A stretch of DNA of 64,000 nt from contig NZ_JAYGHA010000005.1 in assembly GCF_034931405.1 (NCBI RefSeq), positions 124,001 to 188,000 on the forward strand. The letters run 5' to 3'. The notes below the pieces were generated by a model that worked only from the letters and a program-made list of their open reading frames with translations, was not told the origin of the DNA and did no database searches. Numbering within the stretch: the stretch's first letter is position 1; each line of letters begins with the position of its first letter. The DNA is from RDYJ01 sp034931405. GTDB taxonomy: Bacteria > Cyanobacteriota > Cyanobacteriia > Cyanobacteriales > Nostocaceae. Shown piece by piece: positions 1-7,913 of this stretch. The position numbers and the translations under genes are program-made.

Positions 1-85
1 AATTTGCTGTGCATGAAGTTGAGGAATAGTTATCAACTATCAAAAAAGGAGCTACAAACGCTCCTCCCTTGATTAATTGTCATAT

Positions 86-382
86 TCATGCAATTTTCAT
101 AGCGATCGCGATCGCTGTTTCCAGCTGTTCCTGTGCCAAAGTCGTGAGGATAAAAACCTCTTGCACCGTCTTACCCTGCCTAGCAATAACTTTATAACCC
201 CCGCGAATGGGTACAGATACACGTAGCTGCATTTTTGGACAATGACCTTTCGCTCTGCCAATTACCGCTGGTGTAACGGTGTGAACGCCGTGATGCTGAC
301 ATAACCGTTCTAAAATAGGAATTAGACCAGAAATGTGGGTAGAGTGATTCCAGACTAGTCTACCATCAGTAGGTTTGCTCAT
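86..382 (-). CDS. DUF2103 family protein
   Basis: A 98-residue protein that resembles the small cyanobacterial DUF2103 family, described as putative metal-binding proteins; I know of no experimentally assigned function. It carries several His and Cys residues (HSTH near residue 13, CQHHGVH near 28, GHCPK near 46) that could bind metal, and a short beta-rich centre. The gene lies 5 bp downstream of clpS on the same strand, so the two are probably co-transcribed and may share a link to protein turnover, but that is inference from position only. Confidence 0.7.
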   Translation of the reverse strand: MSKPTDGRLVWNHSTHISGLIPILERLCQHHGVHTVTPAVIGRAKGHCPKMQLRVSVPIRGGYKVIARQGKTVQEVFILTTLAQEQLETAIAIAMKIA

Positions 383-387
383 GGTGA

Positions 388-711
388 TTAAGCTGCTTCC
401 AGGGGAGCCATTGTCAACCCCGCACGACGCAACTGTTGGTGATATAATTCCGCTGCTTCCTGGGGACCAACCCAGACGATCGCTTGTCCTTCATAATGTA
501 CTTGGTTAGTGAGATCCCAGGCGCGATCGCCCGACATTCCCGGAATATATTTCATTAAACACTCAGCCACGTGCTGAAAAGTATTGAAATCATCATTTAA
601 CACAATCACCTTATAATTAGGATAAGGTTTGCGAGTAACTTGATTGGTTTTCTCAGGTGTTACGGTTGGTGCTGAAGCCATCCCGTAAACAGCTGCAAGT
701 CTTGCCACCAT
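388..711 (-). CDS. clpS: ClpS-family adaptor of the Clp protease
   Basis: ClpS adaptors bind the N-domain of the ClpA/ClpC chaperone and deliver N-degron substrates to ClpP. The core runs from about residue 30 to 100 and shows the family signature YKVIVLNDDFNTF with the acidic NDD pocket residues, followed by the helix with AECLMKYIP. The usual E. coli-type MxxH segment is replaced by VAECLMK, which suggests a divergent, cyanobacterial ClpS2-like paralogue rather than ClpS1. The first ATG is used here; an internal ATG ten codons later is an alternative start. It is followed after 5 bp by the DUF2103 gene. Confidence 0.85.
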   Translation of the reverse strand: MVARLAAVYGMASAPTVTPEKTNQVTRKPYPNYKVIVLNDDFNTFQHVAECLMKYIPGMSGDRAWDLTNQVHYEGQAIVWVGPQEAAELYHQQLRRAGLTMAPLEAA

Positions 712-831
712 AAATGAATAAACTAAGTTTTACAAAACAACACTTCAAATAACCAGTTTAATTCATAAGTTTTTCATCAGCATTAATCTGTCAACTAATA
801 GCTATTAATTATCAGCTTTTAATTAACCGTT

Positions 832-944
832 ACTAGTACAACACGGCGTAAATAAACCAACCATTCTCAATCGCTAAAAAGCTTACGACCTATTATTTTT
901 GACTTTTGAATGCATGACTTTTGACTTCCGCGAAGCGGTACTAG
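832..944. repeat. MITE-like dispersed repeat, copy 1 (related to 26406-26528)
   Basis: Starts with ACTAGTACAACACGG and ends with CGCGAAGCGGTACTAG, so the termini are short inverted repeats around CTAG/TAC. The middle holds AAATAAACCAACCATTC and one or two TTTTGAC heptads. The reverse complement of 26406-26528 has the same ends and centre but about five TTTTGAC/AGTCAAA units. The right end overlaps the proC stop codon. No open reading frame is present, so this looks like a non-autonomous element. Confidence 0.65.
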
Positions 945-1756
945 CCCTTTCCCAATTCTTGAGAACGATGAGTAGCAGCTTTCACGGCTCTAATTAAAGC
1001 AGAGCGAAATCCCGCCTTTTCTAACTCACTGACTCCGGCTATAGTTGTTCCTCCAGGACTAGTAACTCTATCTTTGAGTTCTGCGGGATGGATTTTTGTT
1101 TCTTCTATAAGTTTAGCCGTTCCCAATACGGTATGTAAAGCTAATTGTTTAGCCACTGCTCTGGGTAAACCTGATGCCACTCCTCCATCAGATAAAGCTT
1201 CTATCATCAAAGCCACATAAGCAGGTCCGCTACCAGATAAGCCTGTCACCGCATCCATTAAAGATTCTGGAACTTCGACAACTTCCCCAACCGCTGAAAA
1301 AATCTGTTGTGCTGTTTGCTGATGACTAGGGTTAGTATAAGCACCCAAACAAATTGCCGTCATTCCTGCGCCCACTGTAGCGGGGGTATTAGGCATAGCG
1401 CGAACAACAGGCGTTTGGGGAAATGCAGCTTCTAGCTGTTTTAAAGGCACACCTGCCAAAATAGAAATAATTAGAGGTGGATTTTGTGTAGGTAAAATAT
1501 CGGCAAATTCTTGAGCGATCGCACTGAATATTTGGGGCTTAACAGCCAACATCACCGCTGCTTGAGCCTGAGCTAACACCAAACAATTATCCGTGGTTAC
1601 AGATACCCCATATTGCTGCTGTAAGAAAGCCCCGCGAGCCGCTTGGGGTTCACTAACTATCACTTCTGAACCTTGATAAATTCCCTGTGCAGTAAGGCGG
1701 GATAAGAGAGCTTCTCCCATTACCCCGCCACCAATCAAACCAAATTTAATAGTCAT
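941..1756 (-). CDS. proC: Pyrroline-5-carboxylate reductase
   Basis: Catalyses the last step of proline synthesis, NAD(P)H-dependent reduction of 1-pyrroline-5-carboxylate. At 271 residues it has the normal length. The N-terminal Rossmann motif GLIGGGVMGEAL is at residues 6-17, AMPNTPATVGAG lies near 120, and the C-terminal dimer/active-site region contains SGSGPAYVALMIEALSDGG (about 173-191) and TSPGGTT (about 232). It sits in the common cyanobacterial neighbourhood pipX-yggS-sepF-proC. Its TAG stop codon lies in the end of the repeat at 832-944, so the insertion trimmed or replaced the original 3' end without damaging the domain. Confidence 0.96.
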   Translation of the reverse strand: MTIKFGLIGGGVMGEALLSRLTAQGIYQGSEVIVSEPQAARGAFLQQQYGVSVTTDNCLVLAQAQAAVMLAVKPQIFSAIAQEFADILPTQNPPLIISILAGVPLKQLEAAFPQTPVVRAMPNTPATVGAGMTAICLGAYTNPSHQQTAQQIFSAVGEVVEVPESLMDAVTGLSGSGPAYVALMIEALSDGGVASGLPRAVAKQLALHTVLGTAKLIEETKIHPAELKDRVTSPGGTTIAGVSELEKAGFRSALIRAVKAATHRSQELGKG

Positions 1757-1795
1757 TTAGTTAATAGTCATTAGTTAATAGTCATTAGTCATTTA
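1757..1795. repeat. Short tandem repeat upstream of proC
   Basis: The block TTAGTTAATAGTCA is repeated twice, followed by a partial third unit, directly upstream of the proC start codon. It is one of the heptad-type short tandem repeats scattered through this genome. It separates proC from sepF and might affect the proC leader. Confidence 0.6.
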
Positions 1796-1838
1796 TCATA
1801 AGCATGAAGACAAAGGACAAATGACTAATTTAACTTGA

Positions 1839-2432
1839 TTATTGTGCCACGCGGTTGACTTCAGTTCCCCAAGTTGGAGTTGTACCTGTGGGACGAACGG
1901 GACGTGCTGGTGGTTGGGGTACTTCATGTAAAAAACCGCCTTGAGTGCTAACCTGCACACAGCTGGGTGTAAACAAAAAGATACTTTCACCAATGCGCTC
2001 TTGATGTCCATCTAGAGCATAAGTACCACCGGCAACAAAATCTACTGCCCGTTGAGCCTGATCTGGGTCCATAATCGTCAAATTCAATACTACGGACTTG
2101 CGCTCACGTAATGCTTGAATTGCCTGGGGCATTTCTTCAAAAGTGCGGGGTTCAAGAACTAAAACTTCAGAAATTCCGTTAATTGCGCCTGGCATACCAA
2201 TCACATTACTCATAGGCTTTGATCCAGCTGCTACTTCATCTCCCATTGTAGGGGAGGGTTCACGCCAACGTCGATTAGGTGCAGGAGTTTCCTGGGGAGC
2301 AGGTTGAGGATTATTCTCTTGCTGATACAGATTTTGGTAGCCATCAGTATCTGCTTCTTCTTCGTAATACTCGTATTCTACCTGCTCATTCAAACCCACA
2401 AAATCCCTAAGTTTGGAAAATATATTGTTCAT
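1839..2432 (-). CDS. sepF: Cell division protein SepF
   Basis: SepF (Cdv2/Ylmf in cyanobacteria) anchors and bundles FtsZ at the division ring. The 197-residue protein begins with a short amphipathic segment (FSKLRDFVGL, residues 5-14) that usually targets the membrane. A Gln/Pro-rich acidic linker follows, to about residue 85, and then the SepF dimer core (VLVLEPRTFEEMPQAIQALR near 90-109; DPDQAQRAVDFVAGGTYALDG near 122-142). It lies between yggS/pipX and proC as in many cyanobacteria. The 390-bp gap upstream suggests a promoter of its own. Confidence 0.93.
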   Translation of the reverse strand: MNNIFSKLRDFVGLNEQVEYEYYEEEADTDGYQNLYQQENNPQPAPQETPAPNRRWREPSPTMGDEVAAGSKPMSNVIGMPGAINGISEVLVLEPRTFEEMPQAIQALRERKSVVLNLTIMDPDQAQRAVDFVAGGTYALDGHQERIGESIFLFTPSCVQVSTQGGFLHEVPQPPARPVRPTGTTPTWGTEVNRVAQ

Positions 2433-2821
2433 TATCTACGCTCCCAGTGGAAATTACCTTAATTGATCCGGCTGTAAATTTTGGTAGCCAGTATAGTAGC
2501 TGCGGCCTTGAGCAATAAAATTGCTTTTTGTATCCTATAGTACAGGTTTTCTTAAGAAAAGAACTGTTCTAAAAAGGACTATACCTTATCTGGAACATTT
2601 AATGAGTTAAAATTATATCCCAAGGTAGAAGCAATTGAAAGTTATTTTTACTTCATTTTGTCTTAGTAATTACATTTGTCAAGAGCTTGACAACGAGACA
2701 TGGAGATGAACCAAAGGAAATTAACTTTTTTCTAGAGGTCATTTGGGTAATTGGGATATTAACCAAAGGTAATGGGAAGGTTAATATCCCAATTACCTAT
2801 GACCAATTACTAATGACAATC
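2433..2821. other. Intergenic region between sepF and yggS
   Basis: No credible gene is present. It should hold the sepF promoter. It contains an imperfect inverted repeat with ends TATAGT and ACTATA (about 2536-2584) around CTTAAG, which may be a decayed TA-targeting element. It also contains a perfect 19-bp hairpin next to the yggS stop (listed separately). Confidence 0.6.
2746..2797 (-). terminator. Perfect 19-bp hairpin downstream of the pipX-yggS pair
   Basis: The arms GGTAATTGGGATATTAACC (2746-2764) and its exact complement (2779-2797) flank a 14-nt loop, 25 bp after the yggS stop codon. There is no T-tract, so it may be a transcript-stabilising hairpin or repeat rather than a classical intrinsic terminator. 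Confidence 0.5.
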
Positions 2822-3490
2822 TCAAGCTCGTTGCCCAAATAAGATAGTTCCTAATCTTACCATTGTTGCACCTGCTGAGACTGCCAACTGATAATCCCCG
2901 GACATACCCATTGATAAATGCTGCATTTTGAGGCGATGCCAATTTTGGGATGCAATTTCTTGAGCTAGTTGGTAAGTACGATGAAAAAGATGCAAAATTT
3001 CCTCATCATCCAAGCCACGAGGCGGAATAGTCATCAAACCTTGAATTTGCAAATTTTTACATTGGTCAAGTGCCGCTAAGTCAGTTAATAATTCTGGTAT
3101 CATCCAACCAGATTTGTGAGGATCGGGGAGGATTTTAACTTGTAGGCAAATCTGGGGACTCACTCCCATCTGTGGCGCTAAGGTATCTAAACGCTGGGCT
3201 ATGTGTAGATTATCTACGGAGTGAATCCAATTAAATAATTCCAGAGCTTTTTTAGCTTTGTTACTTTGTAGATGGCCAATAAAGTGCCAAGTGATACCTG
3301 GCAAATCTTGCATCTGAGTTTGTTTACTGGTAGCTTCTTGGATGCGATTTTCAGCAAAATCACGAATACCTGCGCTGTATGCTTCCCGCATCAGTTCAGT
3401 TGGTACTTGCTTGCTAACAGCAATTAACCGCACGGAAGGAGGAAGTGAGGCGCGAATGTTAGCAATACGTTCACTAATCGAATTAGTCAT
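2822..3490 (-). CDS. yggS: YggS/PLPBP family pyridoxal-phosphate homeostasis protein (PipY)
   Basis: A single-domain PLP-binding TIM-barrel protein (222 residues) that keeps the B6 vitamer and amino-acid pools balanced; it has no known enzyme activity. The PLP lysine lies in LIAVSKQVP (near residue 27). The typical family segments FAENRIQEA (near 45), WHFIGHLQSNK (near 67), GLMTIPP (near 150) and LSMGMSGDYQLAVSAGATMVRLG (near 190, split here by the phosphate-binding loop) are all present. It overlaps pipX by 4 bp, which fits the pipX-pipY operon known from cyanobacteria. Confidence 0.94.
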   Translation of the reverse strand: MTNSISERIANIRASLPPSVRLIAVSKQVPTELMREAYSAGIRDFAENRIQEATSKQTQMQDLPGITWHFIGHLQSNKAKKALELFNWIHSVDNLHIAQRLDTLAPQMGVSPQICLQVKILPDPHKSGWMIPELLTDLAALDQCKNLQIQGLMTIPPRGLDDEEILHLFHRTYQLAQEIASQNWHRLKMQHLSMGMSGDYQLAVSAGATMVRLGTILFGQRA

Positions 3491-3765
3491 TGGAATGTGC
3501 GTTGGAAAACACTCTGAAGCTGATCGTACTCTGGGGACTTGCCACTGCGACGCAAAGTACGTAAACGATTTTCCAGCATCATTCTGGCTTCAGTCCGGCC
3601 GATAGACTGAAATTTAATACCTTTAACGTCATTTGTTACTAAAAAAAATAAGCGTTGGGCATAAAGTGTAGTAAACAGATCCTGGTTATCATCAACCATA
3701 CAGATCCTATATAGTAAACCCCACGTTGGATGATTGATGTAAGTTTCTGAGTAGTCTGGAGTCAT
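3487..3765 (-). CDS. pipX: PII-interacting protein X
   Basis: PipX is a cyanobacteria-specific coactivator of the nitrogen regulator NtcA; it is sequestered by PII when 2-oxoglutarate is low. The 92-residue length, the Tudor-like N-terminal half (NHPTWGLLYRICMVDDNQDLFTTLYAQRLFFLV) and the helical C-terminal half rich in Arg (EARMMLENRLRTLRRSG) match the family. The 4-bp overlap with yggS/pipY supports the identification and implies translational coupling. Its presence links this stretch to global nitrogen control. Confidence 0.95.
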   Translation of the reverse strand: MTPDYSETYINHPTWGLLYRICMVDDNQDLFTTLYAQRLFFLVTNDVKGIKFQSIGRTEARMMLENRLRTLRRSGKSPEYDQLQSVFQRTFQ

Positions 3766-4240
3766 TTAATAGTCAAGGTTTAAAGTATATATTCTTTATT
3801 TCGCAGTCCAACACGACTATTCCGACGATAATAAATATTCTTTGCCATAATTTTGCATTGTCTACAAAATTATGGATCAGCTATCAGTTATCACCGTTCA
3901 CTGTTAATTGCCTTCTGCCTCCGATGAAGTTCCTCAGAGTAAAAACTAGCTTTTGGACTTCTCGTTGCACGGGCTTATTTACATCCTGCCATAATTCTTG
4001 TTGTATGGCGCAAATGTAGTCAATTTCACTATCTTAGAGCTTGCGTTACTGAGTGCAGTCAAGAAGCTACGCGAACAGAACAAAATTCAGGAACTATACA
4101 GACAAAGCCCACCTTTCTTGCGGAACGCTTTGCGTTAGCAATAGGTGGGCTTAATTAGCTACATCTCTAGTTACGTCATGCCAACTATCATCAGGAAATG
4201 ATATGAACATTTCTCCAGATAGTGCTTTTCAATTCACTAA
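3766..4240. other. Intergenic region with a possible coding remnant and a hairpin
   Basis: No intact gene. On the minus strand, about 4040-3895 reads as a stop-free stretch containing IQQELWQDVNKPVQ and LVFTLRNFIGG without a start codon, which looks like a decayed gene end; I do not recognise the family. The pipX promoter should be in 3766-3890. The hairpin at 4105-4152 is listed separately. Confidence 0.4.
4105..4152 (-). terminator. Hairpin, likely end of the synthase operon
   Basis: The arms AAGCCCACCT (4105-4114) and AGGTGGGCTT (4143-4152) pair perfectly around an inner palindromic GCGGAACGCTTTGCGTTAGC. It lies about 90 bp past the stop of the last synthase-operon gene. No long T-tract follows, so it could also be a dispersed repeat. 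Confidence 0.45.
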
Positions 4241-6118
4241 TTATGAATTGGTATTACTACCTATATTTGCTTTGAGAGAAGCAAAATGTTGTCCACCTAG
4301 TTCAATTTGTTCAGCGACACAGCCATTTTTTAATCTATCAATGAGATAGTCCATATCACGAGCAATAAAATTTGTACCATGATCTGGTTCTATCAAACTA
4401 ACTAAGTTAATATTTTGGGTTTGTTGATTAGTTAAGCTAGAAAGTCCTAAAAAATTAAACACGCCTGATTCATAAGTTCCACAGGGTACGGAAGGATTAT
4501 CAACACCAACGTAATATTCATTTTCTTGAAACCAATCATAAGCAGGATAGCCGTGAAAATGAACAATTGGCGCACCATTTTCAATTAATTCTGGTGTATA
4601 TAAAGCAGCGGATAGACTAATTGCCAACATGACATAGATATCATAAGATGGTTTAATATCTGATTTATGTGCATGATTTTCTCTTGGCAATTGTAGATGT
4701 AAATTATTTTTTAGCCCGATCCGAATGATATCTTGCTCAATGTTTAAGTCTGTTTTATTAGAGCCTGAACGAGAGCTAAGTAACCAAATATCTGGAATTT
4801 GTTTAAATACATACTCTCCAGCAATGATGATTTTAATATAACGTCTACCTATTTGATTTTGGCGAATTTCATGACTACTAAATCCAGCCACAGGTACTAA
4901 GTCTTCCCATTCATTAGCAGTGATTTCTGGTTGGCCTAGATAACAAGGTGGTTCTGCATAAGCAACAAAACCATAAGAAACTCCGGTTCTACCATTAACG
5001 ATGACATTGACGATATCTCTATGGGATTTTCTTTTAATAACCTCAGCTAGTTTAAAGCCTGGTGGAAATAAACCAGTTGAGGCTAGTTCTCGACCTAATT
5101 TAACCAATTTATGAGCATATTTAGATAGAGAAGGATTATATTCTTCTATTTTAAATCTACTCATTAATAGGGGAGCGATGGGAACGAAAAGTTTGGGAAT
5201 CAGTGATTTAGAAATAAAATCATCAATTTCTGTTTTATCAAAAATAGAATCCGATAGATTCATATTGAGAATAGAAATTTGATCATTAGATACACCAATA
5301 ACTATTTCGGAAAAGGTTTTAATGAGTGTATTAATGCCAATACTAATTTTTTCCTGATATTTGGTTAATGGATTTACAAATTCATTATCTAGTTCATTGA
5401 GAATAATAACTTGAGTATTTAGGGGATTCTCAACATATTTAGCTACATGATCTTCAGCCCAACTACTTAATTTTGCAATTTGAAAAACCGACATTTGTTG
5501 TTTTTTTAGCCAAAGAAAAGATAATATATAAAAACTTTCAGCTATGTATATTCCTAATTTTCTTAACCATGAATTTTGTCTTTCTACATCTATTACTGCG
5601 TTAATTTCTGCTCTAACTCCCTTCATTTTGAAGGAATGATTCCCATTGAAGAAAGGGATTTTAATACCATAAAATAATTCTGTTGTTGCTTCTTGCCACG
5701 GGATAACATTAACACCAAAGTTTTTTAATTTAATGGCTAATTCTTGGCGGAATTTAATAATAGTTTGATTATGATAACCATCAGGTAAAGGTCTAAATGT
5801 AATACAGAGATTTTGAGCCATCATTTTCGGGTTAATAACTGGTGGCTGATATTCTGTAGGTGATTCACCAATAAAACCACCAATTAATCTACCGATAGTT
5901 TGCAGACTTATACCCTGACTTAGTAGTTCAGATGGACATTTTTTGGCAATATTCATTTCTTGTAATAAGGACAAAATATCTCCCTTATAGCTTGATATTT
6001 CTGCCTGTATTTCTGGTGTAATTACACCTTTAGGGGAACGAATATTTAGTTTGTTATTGTCAACCCAGAATTCTACACCTTGTTGAGTGAGTTTCGCTAG
6101 AATTTCGGATGCGTTCAT
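4241..6118 (-). CDS. Protein with N-terminal TubC-type docking domain, remainder unrecognised
   Basis: The first 55 residues (ASEILAKLTQQGVEFWVDNN, then LNIRSPKGVITPEIQAEISSYKG) match the TubC_N docking domain, which normally starts NRPS or PKS subunits and binds the C-terminus of a partner module. The other 570 residues show no carrier, condensation or adenylation motif that I know. A mixed alpha/beta region contains a possible hydrophobic segment (YIAESFYILSFLWL near residue 190), and the C-terminal part includes HFHGYPAYDWFQENEYYVG (near 530). It is the last gene of the synthase operon, 150 bp after the ACP gene, with a strong hairpin in the gap. A role as tailoring or release partner docked to the megasynthase is inference. 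Confidence 0.6.
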   Translation of the reverse strand: MNASEILAKLTQQGVEFWVDNNKLNIRSPKGVITPEIQAEISSYKGDILSLLQEMNIAKKCPSELLSQGISLQTIGRLIGGFIGESPTEYQPPVINPKMMAQNLCITFRPLPDGYHNQTIIKFRQELAIKLKNFGVNVIPWQEATTELFYGIKIPFFNGNHSFKMKGVRAEINAVIDVERQNSWLRKLGIYIAESFYILSFLWLKKQQMSVFQIAKLSSWAEDHVAKYVENPLNTQVIILNELDNEFVNPLTKYQEKISIGINTLIKTFSEIVIGVSNDQISILNMNLSDSIFDKTEIDDFISKSLIPKLFVPIAPLLMSRFKIEEYNPSLSKYAHKLVKLGRELASTGLFPPGFKLAEVIKRKSHRDIVNVIVNGRTGVSYGFVAYAEPPCYLGQPEITANEWEDLVPVAGFSSHEIRQNQIGRRYIKIIIAGEYVFKQIPDIWLLSSRSGSNKTDLNIEQDIIRIGLKNNLHLQLPRENHAHKSDIKPSYDIYVMLAISLSAALYTPELIENGAPIVHFHGYPAYDWFQENEYYVGVDNPSVPCGTYESGVFNFLGLSSLTNQQTQNINLVSLIEPDHGTNFIARDMDYLIDRLKNGCVAEQIELGGQHFASLKANIGSNTNS

Positions 6119-6166
6119 GACTAAATCTCCCAGTGTTTAACGAAATATACAGAATAGAAAAAAGAA

Positions 6167-6207
6167 GACACTTCGCTGAATGATGTTTTTATTCGTGGCG
6201 AAGTGTC
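6167..6207. terminator. Hairpin between ACP gene and the TubC-domain gene
   Basis: The arms GACACTTCGC (6167-6176) and GCGAAGTGTC (6198-6207) are perfectly complementary with a 21-nt loop. On the minus strand no clean T-run follows, so this may be a partial terminator or an RNA-processing site that lowers expression of the last gene. Confidence 0.5.
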
Positions 6208-6269
6208 AGTCTTAGAGGAGGAAAAACTTGAAAATTTGGAAATTTCTAAATCTAAAAATTATTGATTGC

Positions 6270-6575
6270 TTATATCTGCAAAATTTCTGATTCTGAATTT
6301 TCTAATTCTTCGGCTAAACGTTGTGATAGTTCTTCAATAGTGGGGTAATACCACAAATGAATTAGAGATAATTTAAATCCCAGAAATTTCTCAGCTTTAC
6401 TGGCAAGAATCATGGCTTGTGCTGAATCTAAACCATAGCTATCTAAAGGTTCTTGAATATCTATTTCCTCTGGGTTAACTCCCAGGATATAGGAAATATT
6501 AGCAACTAGCCAAGCTTGAATATCTGCTATATTTTCAGCCTTTTTAACAGGTGAATTAGAAAGATTATCAGTCAT
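6270..6575 (-). CDS. Stand-alone acyl carrier protein (PP-binding)
   Basis: A 101-residue carrier protein. The phosphopantetheine attachment serine is Ser51 in the motif YGLDSAQAM; the surrounding four-helix pattern (IQAWLVANISYILG before it, LWYYPTIEELSQRLAEEL after it) is typical of PKS/NRPS-type ACPs with a C-terminal acidic tail. The start codon immediately follows the stop of the condensation-domain gene, so translation is probably coupled. A free ACP next to a condensation-type acyltransferase suggests that an acyl chain is handed from the megasynthase to a separate carrier before transfer or release. Confidence 0.88.
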   Translation of the reverse strand: MTDNLSNSPVKKAENIADIQAWLVANISYILGVNPEEIDIQEPLDSYGLDSAQAMILASKAEKFLGFKLSLIHLWYYPTIEELSQRLAEELENSESEILQI

Positions 6576-7913
6576 TTATGCACCTCTAATTTGTAAAGAA
6601 TTGGACGATATATTCAAGATATAAGAGACAACTTGGTTTACCAAGTCTTCCATTGTATTGCGACTAATTGAAGGCTGAGAAAATACAAAATTTAACAACA
6701 TTTGACCTTGAAAGGTGGCGACATTAATTACGAACATTCCTGCATACATAGAATGAGAACCTGCAAAACTGATTTCTGCTAGTTCCAATTCACCATAATT
6801 TTCAGGAATGTTGACTTTACCAACATTAGATACAGAAACTGTAGCGGCTACTTGTTGGGGGAAGAGAAAACAAAAATTGATTAAGTGCTTGGCAATTAAT
6901 ACCATATTAAAAAGTTCACCATGTTTGATACCAATTTCTAAATTTTGTTTTACTTCCCGTGCTAATTCCCAAATTGATGTGTTTTGTTTTATGGTATGAA
7001 ATCCTATTATAGAGGTAGCTAAAGCGGCTAGATTTTCTTGATTAATTGGTGGTTTTAGCCGTCTGCGTAAATCAAGATGTGATAGGCAATTAACTCGGAT
7101 ATTGTGTTGATTATATTTGGTAATTTTCTTGGCTACTGTCAACATTAAAATGGCAGATATAGCACCGTGAACTGTGGTGTTTTCCTGTTGACAAGATTGC
7201 ACAAATTTTTCTGTTAAATCTGAGTTAATTTGTCTGTGAATAATTTGACAACTGCGTTTAGAAATAGGTGCATATTTTTCAAATCCTAATGTTTTTGGTC
7301 GGTGATATAGTTTTCGGAATCCAAGTTTTAAAAACAAGAAAATGCTGCTGATATTTCCTCTCCAATCTTGTTTATATTCAGGTAGTAATTTTTCAGCAGG
7401 TGGTAATGTTTCCAAATTAGTAACCTGTTTAATGGCATCAGCAGATATAATTTTTTGGCAATACTTTAAGATTTCTGAGTGAAGTTGAATGCTTGATAAG
7501 CCATCAGAGATTGCGTGGTGTAAGGTTGTAATTAGATAACTAATGTTTTGTTTACCTTGGACAGAAACTAGTACAACACGCATCAAACATTTATGGCTAT
7601 CAATTGCCTGATTCATTTCTTGATTGACAACTTCTTGCCATTGTTCCTCTTCTAAATTAATAACAGTTCGCAAAGGTATTTTTTCTGTACCTGCGGTTTG
7701 AAAATAGAACCGATTTTTAAAATGAATAATGTGAGAATTGAGATGAGGATGACGAGATTGAATAATATCTAAAGCCTGTCTAATAACTGCTGCTTGGAGG
7801 TTACCATTGATGCGACTAATAGTTACTAAATTCCAGGTTTTAGCATGGATATTGAGGATTTCCATTGCTGTTTCCAGATTGCCTAATGGTCTGTTATCTG
7901 GCATATTTATCAC
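6576..7913 (-). CDS. Condensation-domain/PapA-like acyltransferase
   Basis: A 445-residue stand-alone protein of the condensation-domain superfamily (NRPS C domains, PapA5, alcohol O-acetyltransferases). The catalytic motif HHxxxDG is present as HHAISDG near residue 132, and the second-half DFGWG-like structural region is replaced by SVSNVGKVNIPE near residue 370, as in PapA/WES-like enzymes. Such enzymes make an ester or amide bond between a carrier-bound acyl group and an alcohol or amine. The gene overlaps the PfaD gene by 4 bp (ATGA) and abuts the ACP gene, so all three are coupled. Likely role: final esterification or amidation of the synthase product (inference). Confidence 0.82.
   Translation of the reverse strand: MINMPDNRPLGNLETAMEILNIHAKTWNLVTISRINGNLQAAVIRQALDIIQSRHPHLNSHIIHFKNRFYFQTAGTEKIPLRTVINLEEEQWQEVVNQEMNQAIDSHKCLMRVVLVSVQGKQNISYLITTLHHAISDGLSSIQLHSEILKYCQKIISADAIKQVTNLETLPPAEKLLPEYKQDWRGNISSIFLFLKLGFRKLYHRPKTLGFEKYAPISKRSCQIIHRQINSDLTEKFVQSCQQENTTVHGAISAILMLTVAKKITKYNQHNIRVNCLSHLDLRRRLKPPINQENLAALATSIIGFHTIKQNTSIWELAREVKQNLEIGIKHGELFNMVLIAKHLINFCFLFPQQVAATVSVSNVGKVNIPENYGELELAEISFAGSHSMYAGMFVINVATFQGQMLLNFVFSQPSISRNTMEDLVNQVVSYILNISSNSLQIRGA

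Noticed and set aside
1796..2011. Frame inside sepF
   Set aside because: Alternative frame of the sepF gene with no family features.
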